NCBI GenBank assembly: GCA_003567315.1
Contig: PWZT01000037.1
Location: forward strand, 1-64,000
DNA from: Paracoccaceae bacterium
GTDB taxonomy: Bacteria > Pseudomonadota > Alphaproteobacteria > Rhodobacterales > Rhodobacteraceae
DNA length: 64,000 bases
Reading direction: 5' to 3'
Shown: positions 26,113-36,592 of the stretch, piece after piece
Layout of the letters: the number at the start of each line of letters is the position of its first letter
Numbering within the stretch: the stretch's first letter is position 1
Notes under the pieces: model-generated
Databases searched by the model: none
What the model saw: the letters and a program-made list of their open reading frames with translations, nothing else
What the model was told of the DNA's origin: nothing
Translations under genes and position numbers: made by a program

Positions 26113-27651
26113 TCAGCCGAGCCTGCGCCACAGAATCGACAGCAAAAGCAGCAACTCCAGCCGCCCCAGCACCATGCCAAAGGCAAGGATCGCCTTTGCC
26201 GCGGACCCCAGAGCCGACCAGGCAAGGGGCTCGGAGGCCGCGATCTGCACCAGCGGTCCGGTTGTGGTCAATGCGGCTGTGGCGAATATGACAGCATCTT
26301 CCAGCGACAATCCCGCGACGGTGAGGCTGGCTGTGAGCGTGGTCAGCGACAGGATGAACACCATCAGGAAAAGCCAGGCCAGAAAGGCCCCCTCCCGCCG
26401 CAGACTGCGCAATCGCGGCCCATCTCCGCCGACACTATCGGGATGCAGCAGTTTTGCCACTTCGCGCTGCGCCTGCCAGCCAAGGCTGAACACCCGCATC
26501 AGTTTCAGCCCGCCTGCTGTGGTGGCAACCCCGCCACCGAAAAGTGCGAGGCCGAGCAAGACCATCCCGGACGGCCCCGGAAAGACAGTCTCCAGACCGC
26601 CGCTCGCTGTGCTGATGAAACCAGTCGTTGTCAGAAAAGACAGGGACGTGAACCCGTGCGCCCAGATATGTGCCAGATGATCTGCAAACCGCGCTTGCGG
26701 GCCCAGAAAGGCATCGAGTGCGGTCACCGAAACGACAAGCCCGAGAATACCCAGCGCCAGCAGGAGTTCGGGATCGTTGCGCTTGCGCAGGCCATGCTGG
26801 TGAAACACGCCAGCGCCGGGCCATAGGCGGCGGCTGAGCGCCAGGATGAGGAAGCATGCGATCAGAACCTCCGATGGCACTGAAAACTCGGTCCCGGACG
26901 GAATGATCCCGGAGGTGGCCATCGTGGACATCGCCAGCATCAGCGCGATCAGAGGTGGATTGCCGAGAATCGAGAGCGCCACCCAGAGCCCCAGCGTCAA
27001 GGCCAGATAGGCAGGTAGGATCACCCGAACCTGCTCGCGCAGCCTTTGTAGAGCCTTCGCATCAGCATCTTCTTCCTGCAACGTGTAGTCGAGCCCGGGA
27101 TGCAAAAGCCGGACCGACCCGCCGATCTGGCCACGAAAAAGCTCAGCACCCCCCAGATTGAGCGGCACGAGAAGCGCTGTGATCGTGACAAGCGTGAACA
27201 ATCCCCCGCCCCAGGCGACAGTCGCACGCCAGAGGTCCAGACTGCGGCCGACCTCGCCCTCAAGCAGGCTCGCGCCCGTGGTCGTGAAGGCCGCGAGCAT
27301 CTCGAACCAGGCATCAAGAAAGCGCATCCCGGGCAACGCCTCGGTCATCGGTATGGCCATCAATGCAGGCAGGAGCAGAAAGCTCAGCGTCAGAATCGGA
27401 AAGGGATGGGACAGCGCACTGCGCCGCCCGCGCAACCCGGCGCGCGTAGCGAGATGGGTCAGGGCCGCGATGCTTGCCAGAAGCCCGGCCGAATAAAGAA
27501 AGGGCCGCGCCAGCTCATGTTCTCTCAGGCTGAAGCCAACCGCGGCGGGCAGCAGCATGGCCAGCGCCGTGGCAAGGATCAGAACGACGATCAGCGTGGG
27601 CCCGAAGCTCCGTGCCTTGGCGTCCCGCTTTCTGATCGCCCGCTGCGCCAC
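26113..27651 (-). CDS. trkH: TrkH-family potassium uptake channel protein
   Basis: 512 residues, hydrophobic with about ten predicted membrane segments. Filter-like segments TTTGASLL and TTTGFIS and TTTGPLVQ are consistent with the four-loop TrkH/KtrB pore, which passes potassium driven by membrane potential. It directly follows trkA with no gap (trkA stop and trkH start are adjacent), which fits joint production of the channel and its gating ring. Confidence 0.94.
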   Translation of the reverse strand: MAQRAIRKRDAKARSFGPTLIVVLILATALAMLLPAAVGFSLREHELARPFLYSAGLLASIAALTHLATRAGLRGRRSALSHPFPILTLSFLLLPALMAIPMTEALPGMRFLDAWFEMLAAFTTTGASLLEGEVGRSLDLWRATVAWGGGLFTLVTITALLVPLNLGGAELFRGQIGGSVRLLHPGLDYTLQEEDADAKALQRLREQVRVILPAYLALTLGLWVALSILGNPPLIALMLAMSTMATSGIIPSGTEFSVPSEVLIACFLILALSRRLWPGAGVFHQHGLRKRNDPELLLALGILGLVVSVTALDAFLGPQARFADHLAHIWAHGFTSLSFLTTTGFISTASGGLETVFPGPSGMVLLGLALFGGGVATTAGGLKLMRVFSLGWQAQREVAKLLHPDSVGGDGPRLRSLRREGAFLAWLFLMVFILSLTTLTASLTVAGLSLEDAVIFATAALTTTGPLVQIAASEPLAWSALGSAAKAILAFGMVLGRLELLLLLSILWRRLG

Positions 27652-29028
27652 CTAGAAGAACTCGACCGCAACCTGCAGCAATTCGTCGACCTTGGGCACA
27701 TCTTCAGTCAGCGCGAAGATCACGACCAGATCGCCCTCGCGCAGCACCATGTCGCCATTCGGTCGCAGAAACTCGCCCTGTCGCGATACCCCGATCAGCA
27801 GCGCGCCCTCGGGAAAGGCGATATCGCGCACCCGCGCATTCGAGAGTTGTGACGTGCCCAGAACCTGCGCCTCGATCACTTCGGCCTCGCGGTCGCCCAG
27901 CAGATAGACCGAGCGCACGCGCCCATGGCGCATATGGCGCAGGATAGAGGAGACTGTGAGCGCGCGCGGGTTGATATGCGCATCGATGCCCATGGCACCG
28001 GCCAGCGACACCATGCCGGGATCATTGATCAGCGAGATGGTCTGGCGCGCGCCAAGCTCTTTCGCCCGAACAGCCGCAAGCAGATTGGTGCGATCATCAT
28101 CTGTCAGCAGCAACACCGCATCGGTCTTGGCAATCCCGGCCTCTGTCAGCAGGTTGCTGTCCATGCCGTCCCCATTTAGCACGATGGAGCGCACCAGCGC
28201 GTCGGCTGCGATCTCGGCGCGGGCACGGTCGCGCTCGATCATCTTGACCCGCACGCGGTTGGGCTGGTTTTCGAGCATGCGCGCCACTGACAGCCCGACA
28301 TTGCCCCCGCCCACCACCAGCACGCGATCCTGCTGTGACGGGGTCTTGCCGAAGACTTCGAACGCGCGGGCCGTGTCGCGCGCATCCACAAGGATATAGG
28401 CCTGATCGCCTGCGAAAAGCTGGTCCTCGGGTTCTGGCGCGAAGAGGCGGGCGCCGCGGCGCAAACCCGCCACCATGATGCGCAAGGTCGGAAAAAGATC
28501 CGAGAGCTGGCGCAGCGAGGTGTTGAGCACTGCGCATTCCTCATCGAGCACCAGTCCGATCAGAAGCGCCTTGCCCTGAAAATACTCATGCACATCGAAC
28601 GCGTCAGGATAGGCGACGCGCTTGAGCGCCGCCTGACTGACCTCGCGCTCGGGGCTGATGATCACATCAATCGGCATATGCTCGCGCCGGAACAGGTCGG
28701 AATATTGCGCATCCAGATAGGATTGCTCGCGCAGGCGCGCGATCTTGCGGGTCACGCCAAAGACCGAATGCGCGACTTGACAGGTGAGCATGTTGACTTC
28801 GTCCGAATAGGTCGCGGCAATGACCATATCGGCATCACTGGCGCCCGCCTGTTCGAGAATATTGGGATAGCTCGCAAAACCCACCACGCCCTGCACATCG
28901 AGCGCATCGGTGGCGCGGCGCACAAGCTCGGGTTTGCTGTCGACCACAGTGACATCATTGCGTTCGGCCGAGAGATGGCGCGCAATCTGCCAGCCGACCT
29001 GCCCGGCCCCGCAGACAATAACCTTCAT
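27652..29028 (-). CDS. trkA: Trk potassium uptake regulatory protein TrkA
   Basis: 458 residues, two RCK units. Nucleotide-binding motifs VCGAGQVGWQIARHL at the N-terminus and VVGGGNVGLSVARML in the middle; each half ends with an RCK_C ligand domain. TrkA forms the cytosolic ring that binds NAD(H)/ATP and gates TrkH. Located between ntrX and trkH, an order conserved from Rhodobacter to Rhizobiales. Confidence 0.96.
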   Translation of the reverse strand: MKVIVCGAGQVGWQIARHLSAERNDVTVVDSKPELVRRATDALDVQGVVGFASYPNILEQAGASDADMVIAATYSDEVNMLTCQVAHSVFGVTRKIARLREQSYLDAQYSDLFRREHMPIDVIISPEREVSQAALKRVAYPDAFDVHEYFQGKALLIGLVLDEECAVLNTSLRQLSDLFPTLRIMVAGLRRGARLFAPEPEDQLFAGDQAYILVDARDTARAFEVFGKTPSQQDRVLVVGGGNVGLSVARMLENQPNRVRVKMIERDRARAEIAADALVRSIVLNGDGMDSNLLTEAGIAKTDAVLLLTDDDRTNLLAAVRAKELGARQTISLINDPGMVSLAGAMGIDAHINPRALTVSSILRHMRHGRVRSVYLLGDREAEVIEAQVLGTSQLSNARVRDIAFPEGALLIGVSRQGEFLRPNGDMVLREGDLVVIFALTEDVPKVDELLQVAVEFF

Positions 29029-29117
29029 GGCGCACTCTGCTCCTTCAGCTTGCCGCGCTCCTCATGTCTTTGTGTCAGCGCCTGTGAGACCTTGCAAGCC
29101 CCCGGCTGCGCGCTGCG

Positions 29118-30503
29118 TCAGCCCTTGGTCTCGGAGAGCTTGGCCGTATGCACGCCGAGCGATTTCAGTTTGCGATGCAGCGCCGAGCGCTCCATTCCAA
29201 CGAAGGCCGCCGTGCGCGAGATATTGCCCCCGAAGCGGTTGATCTGCGAGAGCAGATATTCGCGCTCGAACAATTCACGCGCCTCGCGCAGAGGGAGGGT
29301 TGTGAGCGCACCCGTCAGCACGAGTTGCGACTCCGCGTTGGTCGTCTCGGTTGGCGTGTCGATCTGCAGATCGCGGATCTCGATGGGCTGGCGCGGGTCG
29401 CCGAGGATCATCGCGCGTTCGATGACATTGCGCAATTGCCGTATATTGCCGGGCCAGCGCATCGTTTGCAGGTGCGCGCGCGCCGCGTCGGACAGTTCAC
29501 GGCGCGAAAGGCCCTGCGTGCGGTGCAATTCATCGACGAAAAACTCCGCCAGAACCGGAATATCCTCACGCCGCTCTTCCAGCCCGGGCACGGCAATGGG
29601 CACCACACTCAGACGGTCAAAAAGCTCCTGGCGAAAGAGCCCTTCGCGCACCCGCGCATTCAGATCCTGACTGGTCGCACTCATCACACGCAGATCGACA
29701 CGCACCTTGTCGGCCCCGCCAAGGCGCGTGAATTGCTGCTCGACCAGCACGCGCAGGATCTTGGATTGGGTGCCCATCGGCATATCGGCCACTTCATCGA
29801 GATAGACGACACCGCCATGCGCCTGCTCCAGAAGCCCCGGCTCCACGCCGCGATCAAGGCTTTCGCGCCCGAACAGCACTTCCTCCATCCGCTCGGGCTC
29901 GATCATCGCCGCCGAGACGCACACGAAAGGCGCTGAGGCGCGATCGGAATGCTCATGAACAAAGCGCGCCGCGACTTCCTTGCCGCTACCCGCCGGCCCC
30001 ATGAACATGACCCGCGCGTTCGACACGGTCACTTTCTCGAGCTGCGCGCACATTGTCCGGAAGGCATGGCTTTCGCCGCGCATCTGCGCCGTATTCGTAT
30101 CACGCCGCTTGAGCGCCTGATTCTCGCGCCGGAGCCGCGAGGCTTCCATCGCGCGGCTGATCACCACCATCAGCTTGTCGATGTTGAATGGCTTTTCGAT
30201 GAAATCATACGCCCCCTGCTTGATCGCCGCGACCGCGATTTCGACGTTACCGTGGCCGGAAATGATGACGATCGGGATGTCGGGATTGGAGCGCTTGACG
30301 GTCATCAGAATGTCGATGCCGTCCATCTTGCTGTCCTTGAGCCAGATATCGAGAATCATAAGCGCGGGCGGGTCGGAATTGACCTCGGCCATCGCCTCGT
30401 CCGAATTTGCCGCGCGGCGGGTCTTGTAGCCCTCATCCTCCAGAATATCCGAAATCAACTCCCGGATATCGCGTTCATCATCCACGATCAGAATGTCACT
30501 CAT
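29118..30503 (-). CDS. ntrX: Nitrogen response regulator NtrX
   Basis: 461 residues: receiver domain (phospho-acceptor Asp in LMILDIWLKDSKMDG, near 55), AAA+ domain with Walker A GPAGSGKE and Walker B GGVVYLDE, and a Fis-type helix-turn-helix at the end (NISRTAAFVGMERSALHRKL). The sigma-54 contact loop GAFTGA is missing: the sequence goes from LFGRESLDRG directly to the Walker B region. NtrX controls nitrogen, redox and envelope genes in alphaproteobacteria. ATGA overlap with the sensor ntrY. Confidence 0.95.
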   Translation of the reverse strand: MSDILIVDDERDIRELISDILEDEGYKTRRAANSDEAMAEVNSDPPALMILDIWLKDSKMDGIDILMTVKRSNPDIPIVIISGHGNVEIAVAAIKQGAYDFIEKPFNIDKLMVVISRAMEASRLRRENQALKRRDTNTAQMRGESHAFRTMCAQLEKVTVSNARVMFMGPAGSGKEVAARFVHEHSDRASAPFVCVSAAMIEPERMEEVLFGRESLDRGVEPGLLEQAHGGVVYLDEVADMPMGTQSKILRVLVEQQFTRLGGADKVRVDLRVMSATSQDLNARVREGLFRQELFDRLSVVPIAVPGLEERREDIPVLAEFFVDELHRTQGLSRRELSDAARAHLQTMRWPGNIRQLRNVIERAMILGDPRQPIEIRDLQIDTPTETTNAESQLVLTGALTTLPLREARELFEREYLLSQINRFGGNISRTAAFVGMERSALHRKLKSLGVHTAKLSETKG

Positions 30504-32824
30504 ACCTCTTCACCCGCCAGTCTCGTCATTGCTTCTTCCGTAATGGTCTGCTCTCTCAAAATCGGTAACCGTATCACGGCCATTGCGCCACGATGCGCGT
30601 CGCCCTCGAATGCCGGGGCATCGTCGAGCCGCAAGCTGCCGCCATGCTCCTCGATGATCTTGCGCACGATTGAGAGCCCGAGCCCCGTACCCTCGGCCCG
30701 CGTTGTCACGTATGGCTCAAACAGGCGCGCGCGGTCTTCCGGCAGCCCGATCCCATTGTCGGCAATACAAATGCACAAATCCCGCTCGCCTGCCTCGAAA
30801 TGCACGCGGATTTCCGGCGCGAACTCGGACAGTCCCTCGGTTTTCCTGCGCGATTCGATCGCCTCGCCTGCATTCTTTATGAGATTGGTGAAGGCTTGCG
30901 CGATCATCGTTTCATCCACCTCGCTGATAACAGGCGCCTCGGGCAGGCGAAGGTCGAAATGCACATCCGGCTGGGCGCTTTCCTGCAAGAGCACCGAATC
31001 ACGCAGAAGCCTGCAGAGATCATGTTCACGCCGATCGGGCTCGGGCATCCGCGCAAAGCGTGAGAATTCATCGACAATCCGGCGCAGATCATTGGTCTGG
31101 CGCACGATCACCGATGTCAGCTCGGCAAGGCTGTCGGCATCCTTTTCCTCCAGCTTGCGGCCGAATTTGCGCTGAATACGTTCGGAGGATAACTGTATCG
31201 GGGTCAGCGGGTTCTTGATCTCATGCGCGATCCGGCGCGCGACATCGCCCCAAGCGGCCATGCGTTGGGCCGAAACAAGCTCGGTCACATCATCGAAAGC
31301 CACCACATAGCCTTCCAGCCGCCCATCACTGCGTCGCCGCTCCGCGAGCCGCACCAGCAAGGTCTCCAGCCGCCCCGACCGCGTCAGCCGCAACTCTTCC
31401 TGCACGCGGCCCAGACTGGCCGATGTGCTCTGCAAGCGCGCGAGCAGCGGGGCGAATTCGGGCACCAACTCCTCCAGCCCTGCATTGACATGCGAGGTGT
31501 CTCCAAGCTCCAGCATGGTTTCGGCCGCGCGATTGATGAATTCCACGCGGCCCTGCGCATCAAGACCGATGACACCTGCGGTGACCGACCCCAGCACGGA
31601 GTCGAAAAGCCGCCTGCGCGCCTCGATCTGGCGGTTATTCTCCAGAAGGGTCTCGCGCTGGCCCTTGAGCTGAAAGGTCATCTGGTTGAACACACGGCCC
31701 AGAAGCGCGATTTCGTCATCATCGCGCGCAACAGCCACCTGCACATCGAGATCACCCCCACCCACCTGCTTGGCCGCCTCGGCCAACCGCCCCACTGGCC
31801 GTGCCAGCCGCTCAGCGAAATTGAGGCCCATCCAGACCGAGCCCAGGATCAGGATCATCGCAAAGCCCACATAGAGCGCGCCGAACTGAAACAGCAACCG
31901 CCCCCGCTCGCGTTCGAGTTGCTGATAGAATGTGACCGTTTCGCGGGTTTCATCGAGAAGGCTCAGGATGGCCCCATCGACTTCACGCGCGACATAGAGG
32001 TAGCGGTCGAAGTAATTCTCCAGCGCCACAAGCGCGCGAAACTCGTTATTCGGCCAGTCGCGTATTACCATGATATCCCCGCTATCGCGCGCCTCAGCGA
32101 TCTCTTCGGGGCTGACCGGGGTGAAGTTGAATCGGTAGGATCGCTCGCCGCGCGCGCGGATTTCGCCCTCTCCGTCAATTATGAAGGCTACGCGCAAGCC
32201 CCGCTGGACCTGTGCCTGCGCCTCGGACAGAAGGCTGCGCAGCTCGCCTTCCTCGATCAGCGGAAAGACCCTCCGGACAGTTTCGAGATACTCGGCCAGA
32301 TCACCTGTATCGGTGCGCAGGTCGCGCTCCTGCTCGAACTGATACGCTTCGGCGGCAGCGAGCGAATTGCCGACAACGCGCTGCACGCGGTCAGAAAACC
32401 AACCCTCGAGCCCCACATTCAAGGTCAGCACTGCAAAGACCGCAACAGTGACTGTCGGCACCAAGGCAATGGTGGCAAAAAGGGTCGAAAGCCGCAAATG
32501 CAACCGCGATCCGGCCGAATCCGAGCGACGTGCCGCCAAAAGCCGGACGACGCGCCGCGCGACCAGAGCCGCGATTGTCAGGATATAAACAAGGTCCGCC
32601 AGAAGAATGAGCCGCAGGGTACGCGAATCGAACACCTGCTCCATCGGCCCGAGCGCCAGCAAGGTCAGCAACACCAGAAGCGGCCCAAGCAGGACCAGCA
32701 GGACGGTCACGCGACCGGAGATTCGGCGGTCCACCCGATCCCGCAGAAGCGACTGGAACAGTAGTGATCTGGTTCCCAAGAAAACCGACACGGTTTCGTA
32801 CCTGCCCCCTTCGCGGCCTGCCAT
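30500..32824 (-). CDS. ntrY: Nitrogen sensor histidine kinase NtrY
   Basis: 774 residues. N-terminal membrane segments (about 40-125 and 310-340) bracket a periplasmic sensor region, followed by HAMP (about 340-395), PAS (about 400-500), HisKA with the phospho-histidine in [20 protein letters not shown], and an HATPase_c domain with the G box AEGTGLGLSIVRKIIEEHGG. It phosphorylates NtrX. The ATG at 32824 gives the longest form; an internal GTG after residue 11 has a better ribosome binding site (GGGGGCAGG), so the true start could be there. Confidence 0.94.
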   Translation of the reverse strand: MAGREGGRYETVSVFLGTRSLLFQSLLRDRVDRRISGRVTVLLVLLGPLLVLLTLLALGPMEQVFDSRTLRLILLADLVYILTIAALVARRVVRLLAARRSDSAGSRLHLRLSTLFATIALVPTVTVAVFAVLTLNVGLEGWFSDRVQRVVGNSLAAAEAYQFEQERDLRTDTGDLAEYLETVRRVFPLIEEGELRSLLSEAQAQVQRGLRVAFIIDGEGEIRARGERSYRFNFTPVSPEEIAEARDSGDIMVIRDWPNNEFRALVALENYFDRYLYVAREVDGAILSLLDETRETVTFYQQLERERGRLLFQFGALYVGFAMILILGSVWMGLNFAERLARPVGRLAEAAKQVGGGDLDVQVAVARDDDEIALLGRVFNQMTFQLKGQRETLLENNRQIEARRRLFDSVLGSVTAGVIGLDAQGRVEFINRAAETMLELGDTSHVNAGLEELVPEFAPLLARLQSTSASLGRVQEELRLTRSGRLETLLVRLAERRRSDGRLEGYVVAFDDVTELVSAQRMAAWGDVARRIAHEIKNPLTPIQLSSERIQRKFGRKLEEKDADSLAELTSVIVRQTNDLRRIVDEFSRFARMPEPDRREHDLCRLLRDSVLLQESAQPDVHFDLRLPEAPVISEVDETMIAQAFTNLIKNAGEAIESRRKTEGLSEFAPEIRVHFEAGERDLCICIADNGIGLPEDRARLFEPYVTTRAEGTGLGLSIVRKIIEEHGGSLRLDDAPAFEGDAHRGAMAVIRLPILREQTITEEAMTRLAGEEV

Positions 32825-32903
32825 GATGCGTATTGCTGCGACACTGCCACATCACCTGTTGCAATTCTACATCAAATGCAGCGCAATCAGCGACCGGTCG
32901 CTG

Positions 32904-34295
32904 TCAGGCAAGTTTGCGGCGGCGGGACACCTGAATGTCGAGTTCGGTGATCTTCTTGCGCAAGGTGTTGCGATTGATCCCGAGCAGATCGGCGCAGCGC
33001 GCCTGATTGCCACCAGTCGCATCGAGCGCGATCTCGATCAGCGGGATCTCCATCTCTCGCAGGATACGCCCATAGAGGCCGGGCGGCGGCAACTCCTGAC
33101 CATGCAGGTCGAAATAGCGCCGCAGATGGCGCGCGACGGACTCCGAGAGGCTTTCATCGGTGAACCGCTCGCCGACCGTCACGGCACTCGGCTGGCTTTG
33201 CAGCGCCGCCTCCATCTCGCTGCGCGAGATGACAGGATCGGTGCTGGTCACGCTCAGACGGCGCAGCGTGTTCTGCAGTTGCCTTACATTTCCGGGCCAG
33301 GAATAGACGCGTACCATCTCCATCGCCTCGGGGGAGAGTTGCCGCAAGGTCGCGCCGTCATCGGCGGCCTGTGCGAGAAAGTGTTCGGCAAGCGGCTCCA
33401 GATCATCAATGCGTTCGCGCAGCGGCGGCACATTCAGAACCACCCCACCCAAACGATAATAGAGGTCTTCGCGCAGCCCGCCTTCGGCCAGCGCACGGGT
33501 CAGGTTGCCTTGCGCGGTCGCCATGACGCGCGGGCCCTGCTCGGGCAGCGCGTCCAGCAGGCGGGCCGCGCGCAACTGCGCTTCCTTGCCGTAGCCGGTG
33601 AGTTCATCGAACAAAAGTGTGCCGCCGCGCACGCGCGACATCAGCCCCTGCGCGCCGTCGAAAGACTGCAAATCCTCGGAGGTCGCGATCAGGAATGGCT
33701 GCGTGCGCCGGTCCGAGAGATCGTGGAGCGTGCGCGCGATCAGGGATTTGCCCGTGCCGGATTCGCCAAGGATCAGCACGGGCATATCCGAATTGATCAC
33801 CCGCGCGATCAGCCGGTAAAGCTCCTGCATGACCGGAGTACGCCCCACCAGCGGCATCGATTCCATGCTCAGCATATCCCCGCGCGGTGCAGGCGCGGGT
33901 TTGGCCGACGCCGCGCTTGCTGCAATCAGACGGCGGTTCTTCATCGCAGCGCCCGCGCGTTTCAGAAGGTCCGGCAGGTCGAAGGGTTTGGGGAGGTAAT
34001 CATGCGCCTCGACCTCATTGGCCTGAATCGCCGTCATGATGGTGTTCTGCGCCGAAATCACGATCACCGGCAGGTCGGGGCGTTCCTGGCTGATCTTCGG
34101 GATCATCTCGATTCCGTTGCCATCGGGCATCATCACATCGGTAATGACCAGATCACCCCGCCCCTCCTCCACCCAACGCATCAGCGTTGTCAGGCTGGAG
34201 GTCGCATGCACCTTGCACCCTGCGCGCGTCAGCGCCTGTGTCAGGACAGTGCGGATCGTGCGATCATCATCTGCTACCAGAACTGTGCCGTCCAT
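32904..34295 (-). CDS. ntrC: Nitrogen regulator NtrC, variant lacking the sigma-54 contact loop
   Basis: 463 residues: receiver ([23 protein letters not shown]), AAA+ domain with Walker A GESGTGKS and Walker B GGTLLFDE, and C-terminal Fis-type helix-turn-helix ([20 protein letters not shown]). Between Walker A and B the usual stretch with GAFTGA is absent ([20 protein letters not shown] runs into GGTLLFDE), as described for Rhodobacter capsulatus NtrC, which activates sigma-70 promoters. It responds to nitrogen limitation through NtrB. One-base overlap with ntrB. Confidence 0.95.
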   Translation of the reverse strand: MDGTVLVADDDRTIRTVLTQALTRAGCKVHATSSLTTLMRWVEEGRGDLVITDVMMPDGNGIEMIPKISQERPDLPVIVISAQNTIMTAIQANEVEAHDYLPKPFDLPDLLKRAGAAMKNRRLIAASAASAKPAPAPRGDMLSMESMPLVGRTPVMQELYRLIARVINSDMPVLILGESGTGKSLIARTLHDLSDRRTQPFLIATSEDLQSFDGAQGLMSRVRGGTLLFDELTGYGKEAQLRAARLLDALPEQGPRVMATAQGNLTRALAEGGLREDLYYRLGGVVLNVPPLRERIDDLEPLAEHFLAQAADDGATLRQLSPEAMEMVRVYSWPGNVRQLQNTLRRLSVTSTDPVISRSEMEAALQSQPSAVTVGERFTDESLSESVARHLRRYFDLHGQELPPPGLYGRILREMEIPLIEIALDATGGNQARCADLLGINRNTLRKKITELDIQVSRRRKLA

Positions 34296-35389
34296 CAGCG
34301 AGCCTCCTTGCTGTAGTTCCGCTCGCGTGCGCGTTGCAGCGAGATGCGGAAAACCGTGCGTCCGGGACGGCTTTCCACTGTGATCCAGCCGTCATGGGCC
34401 GCGATGATTTTCGAGACCAGAGCGAGCCCGAGCCCCGTTCCATTCTCCCGCCCCGAAACGAAGGGATCGAACACCTCTTCGGCAATCTCGGCGGGCAGCC
34501 CCGGGCCATCATCAATGATCTCGATATGAATCGGCAGCGCCACATCGTCACCGCTCGCCGCGCGCAGCCGCAGGGATTGCTCGAAAAACGTGCGGATCGT
34601 GATGCGCCCGCCCATCAACTGCGCCTGCGCGGCATTTTTCAGCAGATTCAGGAAGACCTGCAAAAGCTGGTCCGCATCGGCCCAGACCAGCGGCAGCGAC
34701 GGATCGTAGGCATCGCGGATCTGCATATGCGCGGCAAAGCCGATTTCAGCGGACCGGCGGGCGCGCTCGAGCACATCGTGGATATTCACCGGCGCGCAAT
34801 CCGGCGGGCGCTGGTTGCCGAATTGCTCGACCTGGTCGAGAAGTTTCACGACGCGCTGCGTCTCCGCCACGATCAGATCGGTGAGGTCGCGATCCTCGCC
34901 CGACAGCCCCATAGAGAGCAATTGCGCCGCCCCTGTAATCCCGGCAAGCGGGTTCTTGATCTCATGCGCCAGCATCTGCGCCATGCCGATGGCCGAGCGC
35001 GCCGCATGTCGAATACCTTCGACCTTGCCCAGCTTGCCCGCGATCTCGCGCGGTGTGATGAGCATCAGCACCAGATCGCGACGGTCCCCGAGCAGCGCAA
35101 GCTGGATCGAGCACTGGACCGGTGCACGCTCACCGATACTGACAGGAACATCATTGATGAAAACGGGCGCGCGGTTCAGGCGGCAGCGCTCCAGCGCGGT
35201 TTCGATCGGCGCATCGGCCTGCACAATCTGCGCGAAGGCGCGGCCCTCGACCGAACGGCGCGAGAGGCCCAGGAACTGCTCGGCGGCGGGGTTGCAGTCT
35301 GCTACCGCTTCCACCCCGTCCTTTGGCACGATCATCAGAGCAGGCACCGGAAGGGCTGCCCAGATATGACCTGTCGCGGGCGCGTTCAT
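34295..35389 (-). CDS. ntrB: Nitrogen sensor kinase NtrB
   Basis: 364 residues, soluble. PAS domain at about 15-120, HisKA with [20 protein letters not shown], and HATPase_c with IIDDGPGLP and [20 protein letters not shown]. NtrB phosphorylates or dephosphorylates NtrC depending on PII protein signals. Third and second genes of the dusB-ntrB-ntrC set are joined by short overlaps. Confidence 0.95.
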   Translation of the reverse strand: MNAPATGHIWAALPVPALMIVPKDGVEAVADCNPAAEQFLGLSRRSVEGRAFAQIVQADAPIETALERCRLNRAPVFINDVPVSIGERAPVQCSIQLALLGDRRDLVLMLITPREIAGKLGKVEGIRHAARSAIGMAQMLAHEIKNPLAGITGAAQLLSMGLSGEDRDLTDLIVAETQRVVKLLDQVEQFGNQRPPDCAPVNIHDVLERARRSAEIGFAAHMQIRDAYDPSLPLVWADADQLLQVFLNLLKNAAQAQLMGGRITIRTFFEQSLRLRAASGDDVALPIHIEIIDDGPGLPAEIAEEVFDPFVSGRENGTGLGLALVSKIIAAHDGWITVESRPGRTVFRISLQRARERNYSKEAR

Positions 35390-36420
35390 GCCACCTGTCC
35401 CAAAGGCTGCGAGGTCGTAAGCGCATCCGGCAGTAGCCGCAATACCTCTGCCGGATTGGTCGCGGTGACGAGCCGGTGACGCAGCGACGGATCACCACCC
35501 GCGGCCTCCGCATAGGCGGCGAGATGCTTGCGCATCGTCTTGCCGCCGAGTGTCTGGCCATAGAAGGACAGCGCAGCCTCGTAATGCGCAGCAACGATCT
35601 CGACCAGCGCCGCCCCGCTTGGCGCCTCGGGCACAGGACGCCCCGCAAGCGCGGCAGCGGTCTGCGCAAGTCGCCACGGTCTGCCCTGCGCACCGCGCCC
35701 GATCATCACACCATCGGCCTGCGATTGCGAAAGCGCCGCGTGTGCATCCGGAGCGGTGCATATATCGCCATTGGCGATGACTGGCACCGGGCAGGCCTCG
35801 ACCACCTGCCGGATCGCCGACCAGTTCGCCCTGCCCTTGTAGAACTGGCAACGCGTGCGCCCGTGGATCGTGACCATGCGCACACCTGCCTCGGCCGCGC
35901 GGCGGGCTAGCGCAGGTGCATTCAGGTTAGCGTCGTCCCAGCCCAGCCGCGTCTTGAGCGTCACCGGCACCGAGACAGCGCCAACCACGGCCTCGATCAA
36001 CCGCAGCGCATGGTCGGGCTCGCGCATCAACGCCGAACCGGACATGCCGCCCACAACCTTCTTGGCCGGGCAGCCCATATTGATGTCGATGATCTCGGCC
36101 CCGTTATCCGCAACCATGCGCGCGGCCTCGCCGATCCAATAGGGATCGCGCCCGGCGAGCTGCACTGCCGTGCGCGCCTCGCCAAACCCCAGCTCGGCGC
36201 GGGCACGCGCCCGGACCGAGGGCTTGGCCTGCACCATCTCCTGCGATGCCACCATTTCCGACACCACAAGCCCCGCGCCGAATCCGGCCACCACGCGCCG
36301 GAATGGCAAATCGGTAATCCCGGCCAGCGGCGCGAGAAGCACCGGCGGATCTATTCCCAGATCGCTCAGCCGCGTTTTGCCTTGCGCAAACACTTTCTGC
36401 GCCGCCTTATGGTTGTTCAT
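35386..36420 (-). CDS. dusB: tRNA-dihydrouridine synthase DusB (NifR3)
   Basis: 344 residues. FMN-dependent enzyme reducing uridine in the tRNA D loop. [16 protein letters not shown], the catalytic-cysteine block [31 protein letters not shown] and [16 protein letters not shown] are diagnostic. The first gene of the nifR3-ntrB-ntrC operon first described in Rhodobacter capsulatus; ATGA overlap with ntrB. It is divergent from ispDF, with promoters presumably in 36421-36592. Confidence 0.97.
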   Translation of the reverse strand: MNNHKAAQKVFAQGKTRLSDLGIDPPVLLAPLAGITDLPFRRVVAGFGAGLVVSEMVASQEMVQAKPSVRARARAELGFGEARTAVQLAGRDPYWIGEAARMVADNGAEIIDINMGCPAKKVVGGMSGSALMREPDHALRLIEAVVGAVSVPVTLKTRLGWDDANLNAPALARRAAEAGVRMVTIHGRTRCQFYKGRANWSAIRQVVEACPVPVIANGDICTAPDAHAALSQSQADGVMIGRGAQGRPWRLAQTAAALAGRPVPEAPSGAALVEIVAAHYEAALSFYGQTLGGKTMRKHLAAYAEAAGGDPSLRHRLVTATNPAEVLRLLPDALTTSQPLGQVA

Positions 36421-36592
36421 TCTGCCTCTTCCCTAGCCGTGGGGCATGTCATACGCAAACGGCTTGCATGACGGCGTGACGACAATTTCATCATGTGATT
36501 ACTTTTTGTGCAAAACTGCTGCGCCAACGCGCGCATTGTCAGCAACCCCTGCTTCAGCGTATAGCAGAAACGCTGAAACGGCAGGGACGACT

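Noticed and set aside
31223-34316. Long plus-strand frames of 513 and 569 codons opposite ntrY and ntrC
   Set aside because: Both are antisense to conserved regulators whose motifs are complete; codon content is typical of GC-rich shadow frames.
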